DNA from: DATBAX01 sp963723765
Lineage (GTDB): Bacteria; Acidobacteriota; Terriglobia; Terriglobales; Acidobacteriaceae
Direction of reading: 5' to 3'
Assembly (NCBI GenBank): GCA_963723765.1
Contig: CAVRSD010000003.1
Coordinates: forward strand, 248,001 to 312,000
Length of the DNA: 64,000 bases
Shown here in pieces: positions 32,633-42,463 of this stretch. Within the stretch, counting starts at the first letter, position 1, and every line of letters begins with the position of its first letter. Below the pieces are notes generated by a model. The model did not search any database. It saw only the letters and a list, made by a program, of their open reading frames with translations, and had not been told where the DNA came from. The position numbers and the translations under genes were made by a program.

Positions 32633-33871
32633 ATGATCAAAGAATTAGCCATTCAAGCCTACAACGCGCTGCGTCACAATCGAAGCCGGAGCCTGCTCAC
32701 CATGCTGGGCATGGCATGGGGCATTGCGACAGTGGTATTGCTGCTGGCTTATGGCTCGGGTTTTGAGCGCGGACTGATGGTTGCCTTCGAAACTTTCGGC
32801 GGTAATTTTGTGGCGATTTTCCCTGGACGTACTTCGATGCAGGCTGGCGGCAGCAAAGCCGGTACCGAGATCAAACTCACTACCCAGGATGTCGATAACT
32901 TACGGGCCGAAGTGCCTTTCCTTAAGCGAGTCTCTCCGGAAATAAACAAGCAGAGCACGGTGGCCTACGCCACCCGCAGTGCCAGCTACGACATTCGCGG
33001 CACCTATGCGAGCTATCAGAAAATCCGGCATGTGGATGTGGAAATAGGCAGCTTCTTTGGCGAGCAGGAAGATTTTGCTCATAGCCGGGTCGCGGTGCTG
33101 GGCTATGAAGTGAAGAAGAAACTGTTTTCCGGGCAGAATGCGATCGGCGAGAGCGTACGGATTGACGGCATTTCGTATCAGGTCATCGGTATTTTGAAGC
33201 ACATGATTTCGAACGGCGACGATGACATGAATGCCATGATTTATATCCCGTTCAGTACCATGAGCGATTTGAAGAGCACGCACTATCTGGATGTCATCTG
33301 CATGGAGTACGAGGGCCAGCACGAAAAGGTTGCGAAGGCGGTGCGGGATTCACTAGCTTTTCATCACAATTTTGATCCCAAAGACGAGCGGGCTGCATTT
33401 GTCTTCGATAGTGTGGAAAACTTTGGCGAGCTGAAAGTCATTACCACGGGCATTAAAGTTCTGCTCGGTTTTATTGGATTGCTGACCCTGGGGATTGGCG
33501 GCGTGGGATTGATGAATATCATGTTGGTCTCGGTGACGCAGCGTACGCGTGAAATTGGTGTGGAAAAAGCTTTGGGGGCGCACCGCTGGCACATTCTGTT
33601 TCAATTTCTGGCAGAAGCGCTGGTGATTACGGCTGTCGGTGGTCTACTGGGAGTGGTGCTGGCTTATCTGGTTTCCTGGTCGGTGGGATCGTTGACTCTG
33701 TGGAGTGCATTCATTGAGAACGCTAGCGAGGGGGATATCCATTTGAAAATCGATTCGGCGATTTTGATCTGGTCTACGGTGATTTTGAGTTTTGTTGGGA
33801 TCATTAGCGGGATGCTGCCGGCGATAAAGGCGGCACGGCTGGATCCGATTGAGGCATTGCGGTACGAGTGA
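32633..33871 (+). CDS. MacB-like ABC transporter permease (FtsX family), second of pair
   Basis: A 412-residue protein built like its neighbour: one N-terminal helix (LTMLGMAWGIATVVLLLAYG), a periplasmic MacB_PCD domain and a C-terminal FtsX domain. The signature is VSVTQRTREIGVEKALGAHR in the cytoplasmic loop. ATG 32633 was chosen because it directly follows the first permease; a longer frame back to 32234 is only a continuation through it. The two permeases are similar but not identical, so they may form a heterodimer like other MacB pairs. Two neighbouring permeases without an ATPase or a membrane-fusion protein are common in Acidobacteriota. A whole-genome search is needed for the partner ATPase. 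Confidence 0.88.
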   Translation: MIKELAIQAYNALRHNRSRSLLTMLGMAWGIATVVLLLAYGSGFERGLMVAFETFGGNFVAIFPGRTSMQAGGSKAGTEIKLTTQDVDNLRAEVPFLKRVSPEINKQSTVAYATRSASYDIRGTYASYQKIRHVDVEIGSFFGEQEDFAHSRVAVLGYEVKKKLFSGQNAIGESVRIDGISYQVIGILKHMISNGDDDMNAMIYIPFSTMSDLKSTHYLDVICMEYEGQHEKVAKAVRDSLAFHHNFDPKDERAAFVFDSVENFGELKVITTGIKVLLGFIGLLTLGIGGVGLMNIMLVSVTQRTREIGVEKALGAHRWHILFQFLAEALVITAVGGLLGVVLAYLVSWSVGSLTLWSAFIENASEGDIHLKIDSAILIWSTVILSFVGIISGMLPAIKAARLDPIEALRYE

Positions 33872-33876
33872 ATATG

Positions 33877-34149
33877 TTAGTAGTGATAACGGGCCTGAAG
33901 AAAATCAATTCTTTTCTCGCTGACTCGATAAACCAGGCGATGTTCCTGGGTGATTCTCCGCGACCAACAACCTGCCAAAACGTATTTTAATGGCTCGGGC
34001 TTTCCGATCCCACCAAAGGGATCGCGCAGGACCGCTTCCATCAATTCGAATACCCGGAGTGCAGCCTTGCGGTCGGTTTCCACCCAATAGCGAAGATCCT
34101 GGCGGAATTCGGGATGGAAAATCGCTTCTTGATTAACGAGCCGAGCCAA
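33877..34149 (-). CDS. yoeB: Type II toxin YoeB (Txe family) mRNA interferase
   Basis: YoeB cuts mRNA at the ribosome A site and is blocked by YefM. The 90-residue protein matches the family: KPEPLKY with the catalytic Glu, WSRRITQEHRLVY with the Arg, and the C-terminal RYHY with the His-Tyr pair. Every key residue is in place. Start: a TTG at 34147-34149, because its GGGAG ribosome site is 7 bases upstream, inside the antitoxin end; the gene then overlaps yefM by 17 bases. A longer frame upstream is not expected to be translated. Order antitoxin-toxin in one transcript is typical. Confidence high. Confidence 0.9.
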   Translation of the reverse strand: MARLVNQEAIFHPEFRQDLRYWVETDRKAALRVFELMEAVLRDPFGGIGKPEPLKYVLAGCWSRRITQEHRLVYRVSEKRIDFLQARYHY

Positions 34150-34417
34150 GGCCCATCTCCCGGCGAAGTTTTTCGATTGATTCCGGCTTGCCCTTTCGTC
34201 CTGCGGCACGATGCATGGCAGTGAGGAGGCGCTGGGCGTTTTTCGGGGAGCGCAGCAGGTGGGCGGTTTCCAGTAGGCCGGATAATTCATCGGCGGGAAT
34301 CAGCGCAACTTTTTTGTCGCCCTTACGGCGGACAATAACCACTTCCCGATCGTTGGCGACCCGGTCGAGTACTGAGGCCAGGCTCTGGCGCAGGTTGGTG
34401 TACGTGGTTTCGGTCAT
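34133..34417 (-). CDS. yefM: Antitoxin YefM/Phd family
   Basis: The 94-residue protein has the N-terminal Phd/YefM DNA-binding fold (MTETTYTNLRQSLASVLDRV, then REVVIVRRKGDKKVALIPADELS) and a C-terminal tail that wraps the toxin (PESIEKLRREMG). It neutralises YoeB and represses its own promoter, and the toxin strengthens the repression. Just upstream, TGTACA and TGTACC repeats (34428-34446) match the known YefM operator core. ATG at 34415-34417. It is the first gene of the two-gene operon with yoeB. Length is as expected for YefM. Confidence 0.92.
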   Translation of the reverse strand: MTETTYTNLRQSLASVLDRVANDREVVIVRRKGDKKVALIPADELSGLLETAHLLRSPKNAQRLLTAMHRAAGRKGKPESIEKLRREMGLGSAR

Positions 34418-34427
34418 AATTTAACAT

Positions 34428-34481
34428 TGTACAGGTTTTCTGTACCTATGCAAATTATAGTGGCTGTCCTTGCGTGATCAA
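34428..34481 (-). promoter_or_regulatory. yefM-yoeB promoter and TGTACA operator repeats
   Basis: On the minus strand, TTGATC (34476-34481) and TATAAT (34454-34459) are separated by 16 bases, a good sigma-70 pattern. Downstream are the operator-like cores GGTACA (34441-34446) and TGTACA (34428-34433), 11 bases before the antitoxin ATG. E. coli YefM binds paired TGTACA-core palindromes, so autoregulation is likely by analogy. Confidence 0.7.
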
Positions 34482-34483
34482 TG

Positions 34484-35893
<1,410 letters not shown>

Positions 35894-35991
35894 GGCTGTT
35901 CCTGACGAATGCGTAAGGGAACGGAGTTGACTGTGAATTATAACAAGCACACGGAGGCGCAACGCCTCGGATTTGCAGAGCCGTCCGAGCA

Positions 35992-36837
35992 ATGCGAAAA
36001 TACCTTATGCAAAAATCATCCACCACCGCGGTAACCATTTTGACGACCGGCATCATGCTGCTGGGCAATGCCCTGGCACAGCAGACTCCGGCTTCCACTC
36101 CTGCGCCGGCGCCAGCGGCGAAAACCACAACAACAGCTCCGGCAAAAAAGGCCGCGACCACTACCGGGGCGAAAAAAGCTGCGGTCCCATTGGCGCTCAA
36201 GACCCCGAAAGAGAAAGCCAGCTATTCGCTCGGAATGAATATTGGGAAGAGCCTGCATCGCGGGTCTTTAGAGCCGGGGGATCTTGATATGAGCATCCTT
36301 ATGCGGGGACTACGAGACGCACTGGCCGACAGCAAGCCGCTTTTGAGCGATGACGAGATGAAGGCTGCATTGACCAGCCTTCAGGCGGATGTGAATAAAA
36401 GACAGGGAGAGAAAATGCAAGTGGCAGGAGCGGCGAACAAGAAGGCAGGCGATGCATTTCTGGCTGCCAATAAAACGAAAGAAGGCGTGGTCACGCTGCC
36501 CAGCGGTTTGCAATACAAAATTTTGAAAGCGGGAACAGGTCCGAAACCCACCGCCGCCGACTCGGTCGTCTGCAATTACAAAGGCACGTTTTTGAATGGC
36601 ACAGAGTTTGACAGTTCTTACAAGCGCGGCCAACCGGCGACATTTGGAGTTACCGGAGTGATCAAAGGATGGACGGAAGCGCTTCAACTTATGCCAGTGG
36701 GATCGAAGTGGCAGCTTTTCATTCCCTCCGACCTGGCGTATGGTCCACAGGGTCGTCCTGGAGTTGAGCCCAATTCCACCCTGGTTTTTGAGGTGGAACT
36801 CCTCTCCATCGAAGCCAAAAAGGATGAAAAGAAGTAA
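35992..36837 (+). CDS. FKBP-type peptidyl-prolyl isomerase (FklB/FkpA-like)
   Basis: A 281-residue exported prolyl isomerase. Residues about 1-30 form a signal peptide (VTILTTGIMLLGNALAQQ); a Pro/Ala/Thr/Lys-rich linker follows (about 31-62). The FKBP_N dimerisation helices (about 65-160, KEKASYSLGMNIGKSL) precede the catalytic FKBP domain (about 165-275), with VVCNYKGTFLNGTEFDSSYKR, the WTEALQLMPVGSKWQLFIP core and YGPQGRPGVEPNSTLVFEVELL. These are complete active-site features. It probably folds envelope proteins in the periplasm. The start is ATG 35992; ATG 36007 is an alternative. It overlaps the beginning of the ypdA frame by 14 bases, suggesting coupling. Confidence 0.92.
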   Translation: MRKYLMQKSSTTAVTILTTGIMLLGNALAQQTPASTPAPAPAAKTTTTAPAKKAATTTGAKKAAVPLALKTPKEKASYSLGMNIGKSLHRGSLEPGDLDMSILMRGLRDALADSKPLLSDDEMKAALTSLQADVNKRQGEKMQVAGAANKKAGDAFLAANKTKEGVVTLPSGLQYKILKAGTGPKPTAADSVVCNYKGTFLNGTEFDSSYKRGQPATFGVTGVIKGWTEALQLMPVGSKWQLFIPSDLAYGPQGRPGVEPNSTLVFEVELLSIEAKKDEKK

Positions 36838-37923
36838 GGAAGAAGGTTTGGAAAGAGCATTGGTGACCAAACAGATCGCCGAGCCGGCCAAACAGATTCC
36901 CGATGCGCTCCCGCTCGCGCAACTGCAATCCCGTCCCGAGACTCGGGTGGATGTCCTGGTGATCGGCGCCGGGCCTACGGGGCTGGCTTGCGGGATAGAA
37001 GCGCAGCGGGCGGGATTCAAGGTGGTGGTCATTGACAAGGGATGCGTGGTCAATTCCATCTTTCATTATCCGGCGACCATGACGTTTTTCACCACGCCGG
37101 AACTGCTGGAAATCGGCGACATCCCGTTTACTACAGCCAACCAGAAGCCCAATCGGCAGGAGGCGCTGGAGTATTACCGTAAAGTCGCGGAACACTATCA
37201 CTTGCCGATTTCGCAGTATCAGAAAGTAGAGGCAGTGAGCGGAAAAGATGGAAACTTCCATGTGGCCACGAGCGACCGGTTGGGAAGGATCTACGATTAC
37301 CAGACGCGCAAGGTCATAGTTGCCACCGGCTATTACGATCTGGCGAACCAGCTGAATATTCCGGGGGAAGAGTTACCCAAAGTATTTCATTATTATCAGG
37401 AGCCCCATCCATTCTTCGACACTGATGTTCTGGTGATTGGGGGAAAAACTCGGCGGCGATTGCTGCGCTTGATTTGTGGCGGCATGGGGCGCGGGTCACG
37501 TTGGTGCATCGCGGTGCGAAACTGCACAACCACATCAAGTATTGGATTTTGCCGGACATTGAAAATCGCATCAAGAACAAGGAAATTGCCGGATACTTGA
37601 ATAGCACCGTGGAATCGATTGCGGCGGATCACGTGCTGCTCAACACGCCTGCAGGACTCGTTAGGCTCAAGAATGATTTTGTGTTTGCCCTGGTTGGCTA
37701 CCATCCCGACTACGATTTTCTGCGGGCCATGGGGATTGAGCTCTCTTCCGATCAGTGCCGTCCCGTGTGCGATCCGCAAACTCTAGAAAGCAATGTGCCG
37801 GGTATTTATGTCGCTGGTGTGATCGTGGCGGGTTCGCGGACCAATGAGATATTCATTGAGAATGGACGCTTCCACGGACAAAATATCGCTGCGGACTTGA
37901 AGAAGAAAATGCCGGCCGCGTAA
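36824..37923 (+). pseudogene. ypdA: YpdA-family putative bacillithiol disulfide reductase, frameshifted
   Basis: YpdA is an FAD/NADPH oxidoreductase that reduces bacillithiol disulfide. The first frame (36824-37457 or so) encodes VLVIGAGPTGLACGIEAQRAG, the FAD-binding GxGxxG, and HYPATMTFFTTPELLEIG. It then loses register at the second dinucleotide motif. The sequence reads GGG GGA AAA ACT where the family has GGGNSA. Adding one A in the A5 run at 37444-37448 restores KNSAAIAALDLWRHGARVTL and the rest to 37923. The protein would be about 366 residues, as in the family. The start could be ATG 36824 or GTG 36863. A homopolymer sequencing or assembly error is a real alternative to a true mutation. 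Confidence 0.75.
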
Positions 37924-37949
37924 GAACTGGACAGCCGAGGCGACTATCC

Positions 37950-38282
37950 CTATGTAAGCGTTACGACTTCCTCACCCAATTGTTCGTTAATCAGGCGGGC
38001 GACCAGCGGCTTTAGCGGCTCGCCGGATTTCAGCAATACAAAATCCTGAGCGGCTTCGGACCAGTCCAGCTTGAAGCTGGTAGAAAGCGCTGAAATCCAG
38101 ATCTGCCGCACCGGGGCATTGGGCGAAATAACGAACCGGCTGCCTTCCTCGAAAGAAATATGCAAAGCTCCAGACTGGTCTTCGACCTCCATGTCCGACG
38201 ACTCTTCGGCGAGAATGAGAGCTTTTTTGAGAGAATCGAAGGCGGTGTCGCAGTGCTTGCGAAAATCGGTATCGTCTAGCAT
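37950..38282 (-). CDS. cyaY: Frataxin-like iron donor protein CyaY
   Basis: CyaY binds iron and controls or feeds iron-sulfur cluster assembly. The 110-residue protein has the frataxin order: an acidic N-terminal helix (FRKHCDTAFDSLKKALILAEESSDMEVED), a strand GALHISFEEGSRFVISP and VRQIWISALSTSFKLDW with the conserved Trp. It ends with a helix (LKPLVARLINEQLG). Acidic residues on the first helix would bind iron. The length is usual (105-115). ATG at 38280-38282. It sits alone between ypdA and an MFS gene. A bacillithiol reductase and a frataxin side by side both touch iron-sulfur and thiol balance, but functional linkage is only inferred. Confidence 0.85.
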   Translation of the reverse strand: MLDDTDFRKHCDTAFDSLKKALILAEESSDMEVEDQSGALHISFEEGSRFVISPNAPVRQIWISALSTSFKLDWSEAAQDFVLLKSGEPLKPLVARLINEQLGEEVVTLT

Positions 38283-38298
38283 GGTGGGATTATAAACA

Positions 38299-38330
38299 AG
38301 CTGTCAGCCATCAGTTGTCAGCTCTCAGCG
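38299..38330. repeat. TCAGC-type short repeat array, copy A
   Basis: About four degenerate units of CTGTCAGC/CATCAG/TTGTCAGC/TCTCAGC, followed by GAAACCTTG. Closely similar to the copy at 57269-57298, which is followed by CAAAACCTTG. Confidence 0.6.
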
Positions 38331-38382
38331 AAACCTTGTACTTAGCTGATTGCCTACGAGCACTGCGGACTCACGAACCATC

Positions 38383-39705
38383 ATGGACCAGCAAACCGAA
38401 CCCGTGTCCAATTCAATCTCGGTCTCTGCCTATTGGAGATTAGTGCGGCAGAACCGGAACTTCCGCAATCTGTGGATGGCGCAGATTGTCAGCGAAATCG
38501 GGGACTGGTTCTACACCCTGGCTATTTATAACCTGCTGCTGCAGCTGACTGGACGTGCCAGTTCGGTAGCGCTCGCTCTCGTCGTACAGGTTTTGCCGCA
38601 AACCGTTATGGGGCCGATTGCGGGCGTGGTAAATGACCGCATGAGTCGCAAAAAGGTCATGATCACGACCGATCTGGCGCGGGCCGTCGTTGTTTTGGCG
38701 ATGCTTTTTGTACGATCACGCTCCACTGTTTGGATCATCTACCCATTGCTGTTGCTCGAAAGTTCCATGTGGGCCTTTTTCGAGCCGGCACGAACTGCAA
38801 CGATTCCCAACGTAACCAGCGGCGAGGACTTGTTGGTCGCCAACACGCTCTCCTCGACCACGTGGTCACTCAATCTGGTAGCGGGTGCGGCGATGGGGGG
38901 AGTTGCGCTCGCGTTGTTGGGACGCAATGCGTTGTTCGTGCTCAATACGCTGTCATTCCTGGCATCGGCATATTTTATTGGCCGGATGCACTTCCGAGAA
39001 CCGCATGCCGAGGCTGCGGCAAAAATTAAAGCTGGTTATCTGACGGCTTACTCTTCGGTGATGGACGGCATGCGCTATGTGCGGCGGGATTCCCGCCGGC
39101 TGGCACTGGTGCTCATCAAAACAGGTCTTTTGCAGGTGGGCGTGAGCTGGGTTTTATTCACGGTGATGGGGCAGCGCGTGTTCCCGCTACACTGGCCGGG
39201 ACTCGATCCCCAGCGTAGCGGCGTGCTCGGCATGAGCATGCTGATGGGTGCGCGGGGAATCGGCGCCATTGTCGGGCCGCTGTTTTCCGCACGATGGGCC
39301 GGATCCAGTGAGCGTCGTTTGCGGCTCGGTGTTCTATTTGGCTTTCTCGCTGTGGCCGCAGGCTATGGCACTTTGGGCGCGGCCATGTCGCTTTGGCAGG
39401 CCTGCTTCTGGGTGGTGCTGGCCCACTCTGGCGGATCGACAGTATGGGTTTTCTCCACGACCCTTCTGCAACTCAACACCGAAGACAAGTTCCGCGGCCG
39501 TGTATTTTCTGCGGAGTTGGGGCTTGCCATGTTGACCCTGGCCATCGGCGCCTACTTCACGGGATTTGTGATCGATCGTGGAATCGCACCACGACTTGTT
39601 GCCACCGCCACTGGATTTCTCATGCTGATTCCCGCGGGCGCCTGGGCACTAGCGATGCGGCTCTGGAAACAGACGTCTGCGGTCAGCCCGCAGACGTCAA
39701 TCTGA
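38383..39705 (+). CDS. MFS transporter (MFS_3/enterobactin-exporter-like)
   Basis: A 440-residue polytopic transporter with about 12 hydrophobic helices. The typical loop VVNDRMSRKKVMI lies between helices 2 and 3 (the D-R-x-x-R/K motif of MFS). The LWMAQIVSEIGDWFYTLAIY start and the LVANTLSSTTWSLNLVAGAAMGG helix match the MFS_3 group, which includes enterobactin and drug exporters. The substrate cannot be known. ATG 38383 starts the protein; an upstream start at 38350 adds a polar tail of 11 residues. It lies next to cyaY (divergent) and converges with the M48 protease. No siderophore gene is near, so export of siderophores is only one option. Confidence 0.85.
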   Translation: MDQQTEPVSNSISVSAYWRLVRQNRNFRNLWMAQIVSEIGDWFYTLAIYNLLLQLTGRASSVALALVVQVLPQTVMGPIAGVVNDRMSRKKVMITTDLARAVVVLAMLFVRSRSTVWIIYPLLLLESSMWAFFEPARTATIPNVTSGEDLLVANTLSSTTWSLNLVAGAAMGGVALALLGRNALFVLNTLSFLASAYFIGRMHFREPHAEAAAKIKAGYLTAYSSVMDGMRYVRRDSRRLALVLIKTGLLQVGVSWVLFTVMGQRVFPLHWPGLDPQRSGVLGMSMLMGARGIGAIVGPLFSARWAGSSERRLRLGVLFGFLAVAAGYGTLGAAMSLWQACFWVVLAHSGGSTVWVFSTTLLQLNTEDKFRGRVFSAELGLAMLTLAIGAYFTGFVIDRGIAPRLVATATGFLMLIPAGAWALAMRLWKQTSAVSPQTSI

Positions 39706-39729
39706 TGGGCCTTCAATCCCGGCATTGCG

Positions 39730-41070
39730 TCACGGCTTTTGCTGCTCGCTGAAAAGCTTCAAATTTTCCGCCTTCCACTGCATGGCGTCATGAATGCGAT
39801 GACGTCCGCTGGGGTGGTCGAAGAAAATCCATTCTTCGACTGGGCCGGGACTCATCTTTCGATACTCTCCCAGGTGGATGGCGGCTTGAGCGAAGCCGTC
39901 GGGCTCGCGGCTGGCATTCAGTCCGAACATGTCGGCTTCGTGTTCCTGCGTGCGGGTCAAAGTATTATCGATCGGAGTAGTCAGAAAAAAGAAAATCGAA
40001 GCGATCAGGAAGACCAGCGGCAGTACGGCCGTGTCGCCGATGCCGCGAATCTGCCATTTTTCGCCCCAGCGCGCCAGGGACCAATCGAGTGCCCAGCGCA
40101 GAACAGCAAAGAAGATCACGATTTCCACGAGATTGAACAAAATTCCCTTATACACATGATTCATTACATAGTGACCCATTTCGTGCCCCATCACGGATTG
40201 AATCTCTTCGGGCGAGCCACGGCGGAGCAGATTGTCATTCAAGGTGATGCGCATAGTGCTGCCAAAGCCGCTTACATTTGCGCTCATGCGCGTGCTTTGC
40301 TTCGAAGCGTCACTCTTATAAACATCATGGGCTGGAATCCCATTGGCCCGTGCCATGCTCAGAATGGGCTGGGTAATCTTCGGATCATCCAGCACCGTGA
40401 ATTTATTGAGTAGTGGAAGGATAAAGACAGGCGCGATCAGGGCGGTTAAGGTGAGGAACAGAATCGATACAACCGCCCCCCAGATGTGCCAGGTCCGCGG
40501 CAAGCGCCGGACGATACCAAAGAGCACGGTGACGATGATGCCTCCGAGCACGAGATTTACTGCGAACATGATCAGCTGATCGCCCATCCACGGACCGAAA
40601 GTCTGGTTGGCGAGTCCGTATTTGTGCTCCCGGAAGTAGCCTTCGTATGCCGCCAGAGGAAAGCCGAGAACCGTTGAGACGACCATAAACTCGACCCAGT
40701 AGATGATGGTTTGGATTGGCTTAAAGCGGGTGAGGCGTTCCGCGAAATTGCGCATGGCGGCGGACCAGCCGAGCTTCAGGATCAGCAACAGGACGATTGC
40801 TCCGTACACGAAATCCCATAGGATCAGCCAGTATCCGCCTTCAAAGTAGGCGTCCGATCGCGATTTGGAGGCTGGCGGGATTTGCGCCAGATAGGCTTCG
40901 GTGGCGGCGTCCACGTTGAAATTCACGGAGGGCTGCGCCTCGGGCGGAACCGTGATCACCGACGGCATCGTGGAGCCAGCGGTGGAAGCTGGGGCCGGTT
41001 GGGCGAGAACTGCACCGGAGAGCATGCAAAAGAACGCAAGAAAACAGCAAACGCGGCCAAGCAAAGTCAT
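39730..41070 (-). CDS. M48 family (CAAX/Ste24-type) zinc metallopeptidase
   Basis: A 446-residue protease with a signal-like segment (MTLLGRVCCFLAFFCMLSGAVLAQ), then the M48 N-terminal helices (about 80-230) and a catalytic core. The zinc motif is MGHEMGHYVMN (HExxH) near residue 300, and the third ligand is in EHEADMFGLN (about 375). Ste24-type proteases cleave membrane-associated proteins and in bacteria help envelope quality control. I chose ATG 41068-41070 (GAAAGG site, 6 bases); an in-frame ATG at 41136 adds 22 residues. It converges with the MFS gene, and the ends are close. Confidence in the family is high; the substrate is unknown. Confidence 0.9.
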   Translation of the reverse strand: MTLLGRVCCFLAFFCMLSGAVLAQPAPASTAGSTMPSVITVPPEAQPSVNFNVDAATEAYLAQIPPASKSRSDAYFEGGYWLILWDFVYGAIVLLLILKLGWSAAMRNFAERLTRFKPIQTIIYWVEFMVVSTVLGFPLAAYEGYFREHKYGLANQTFGPWMGDQLIMFAVNLVLGGIIVTVLFGIVRRLPRTWHIWGAVVSILFLTLTALIAPVFILPLLNKFTVLDDPKITQPILSMARANGIPAHDVYKSDASKQSTRMSANVSGFGSTMRITLNDNLLRRGSPEEIQSVMGHEMGHYVMNHVYKGILFNLVEIVIFFAVLRWALDWSLARWGEKWQIRGIGDTAVLPLVFLIASIFFFLTTPIDNTLTRTQEHEADMFGLNASREPDGFAQAAIHLGEYRKMSPGPVEEWIFFDHPSGRHRIHDAMQWKAENLKLFSEQQKP

Positions 41071-41205
41071 GTTGAGCCTTTCACGCATAGCGAACCGCTG
41101 AGAAGTATACGCAAGAGCAGGCCTGGAGAGTTTCACAAATGTTGAGTGTGCTGTGGGCGGGGCTTCTGGCCGATTGAACGGTATCCGAGATCAAAGATCC
41201 GCGGC

Positions 41206-41538
41206 TTATCGTGAATAAAGCTGGTCAATCTTTGCGGCCATGATGAAATCACTCTCAGTCAGGCCATTGATTTTGTGCGTCCACATGGTGATTTCGGCTT
41301 TACCCCAGGCCAGCAAAATGTCAGGATGATGGCCCTCTTTTTCGGCAACGGCCCCCACCTGATTCACAAAGTCCAGTGCCTGTTTGAAGTCTGGGAATCC
41401 GAAGTTGCGGGTGAGGTGATGCTCCTCGATGACAGTCCAGTCCGGCACCTGCGTATGGAGTGCGCTTAATTCAGATCCCTTGAGCGCGGGCACGTTGCCA
41501 CGGCATGGAACACAGGTTTTGGTTGCCAGGTCAGACAT
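41206..41538 (-). CDS. 4a-hydroxytetrahydrobiopterin dehydratase (PCD/PhhB)
   Basis: The 110-residue enzyme regenerates tetrahydropterin after phenylalanine hydroxylation; some homologues also act as transcription coactivators. The signature EKEGHHPDILLAW (adjacent histidines and proline), followed by WTHKINGLTESD, covers the known active-site histidines. The length is family-typical. The N-terminus carries a CVPC pair (CVPCRG), common in bacterial members. ATG at 41536-41538. It is a single gene between the M48 protease and ssb. No phenylalanine hydroxylase is seen nearby, so its partner enzyme, or a pterin-independent role, remains open. Confidence 0.9.
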   Translation of the reverse strand: MSDLATKTCVPCRGNVPALKGSELSALHTQVPDWTVIEEHHLTRNFGFPDFKQALDFVNQVGAVAEKEGHHPDILLAWGKAEITMWTHKINGLTESDFIMAAKIDQLYSR

Positions 41539-41721
41539 GGGGACATCCTCCGGTTGGAATTATAGCGATTCGTGCCGAATCGGGACGAACTGTCAGATGC
41601 TGTGACATCCGTCACAAGTAATTTTCGGTGAGCTGGCTAGAATCGTTATGCAGCAGGCGCGGCTTTTGCTTTTCAATTAATTCCTGATCACAAGACCAAT
41701 TTTCTGTACTTGCGAAAAAAA

Positions 41722-41746
41722 CCCGTTCAAGCAGAGCTTGAACGGG
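41722..41746 (-). terminator. Dispersed hairpin repeat, copy 3, likely ssb terminator
   Basis: A perfect 11-bp stem (CCCGTTCAAGC / GCTTGAACGGG, loop AGA). On the minus strand it is followed by TTTTTTTCGC, a classic T-run. It lies 46 bases after the ssb stop, so it is very likely the ssb terminator. It is the third copy of the repeat seen at 24499 and 29858. Confidence 0.8.
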
Positions 41747-41792
41747 GCACCTCCAGAGTAGAAATGAACACGAGAGCGTAGATAACCTTCTT

Positions 41793-42269
41793 CTAGAACG
41801 GAATGTCTTCGTCGCTGATGGGCGAGGCTCCCACTGGCTCGGATTCGTGTTCCGGAGCGCGCTGGTCGAAGTTATTTCCAGAAGACGCTCCTTGCGAACG
41901 GCCACCGGAATCGCCACCGCCGCTTTCGCCGCGTCCGCCAAGCAAAATTATGTCTCCGGCCACGACTTCAGTCATGTACTTTTTCTGTCCGGAAGTTTTG
42001 TCGTCCCAGGAGCGGGTCTGCAGGCGTCCCTCGACATAGACCTTGGAACCCTTTTTCAGATATTCACCGGCGATTTCAGCCAGGCGCTGCCACAAGACAA
42101 CATTGTGCCATTCGGTGCGGTCCTGCCATTCGCCGCCTTTGTCTTTATAGCGTTCATTGGTGGCGAGAGTAATCTTGGCCACAGCGGTACCGCTGGGTGT
42201 GTATTTGATTTCGGGGTCTTTGCCCAGATTGCCAATGAGTTGGACTTTGTTAAGACTTTTGCCTGCCAT
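41793..42269 (-). CDS. ssb: Single-stranded DNA-binding protein SSB
   Basis: SSB coats single-stranded DNA in replication, repair and recombination and recruits partner enzymes. The 158-residue protein begins MAGKSLNKVQLIGNLGKDPE, the OB-fold start (about residues 4-110), with the DRTEWHNVVLW core. A glycine-rich, disordered linker follows (ESGGGDSGGRSQG). The acidic tip DEDIPF at the very C-terminus binds partners. ATG at 42267-42269 has a GGAAGGAG site; a longer frame upstream to 42386 exists but has no conserved sequence. It is transcribed alone; its terminator is the hairpin at 41722. Length is normal for a bacterial SSB. Confidence 0.94.
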   Translation of the reverse strand: MAGKSLNKVQLIGNLGKDPEIKYTPSGTAVAKITLATNERYKDKGGEWQDRTEWHNVVLWQRLAEIAGEYLKKGSKVYVEGRLQTRSWDDKTSGQKKYMTEVVAGDIILLGGRGESGGGDSGGRSQGASSGNNFDQRAPEHESEPVGASPISDEDIPF

Positions 42270-42463
42270 GAGTGCTGCTCCTTCCGCCCCTTTGTCGCTC
42301 AAAGTTGATTGCGGAGCCTGAAAAACCGGGAGCCGAAACCTGCGTTGCTGCAATCCCTGGGGCTGGGTATTGAGTTCGATGGTCAATATAACAGAAATAT
42401 TGAGGATGGGATGTGACGGACGAACACGAGAATGCCGCTGGCGAAGCTTGCAGGACTTTAGCT

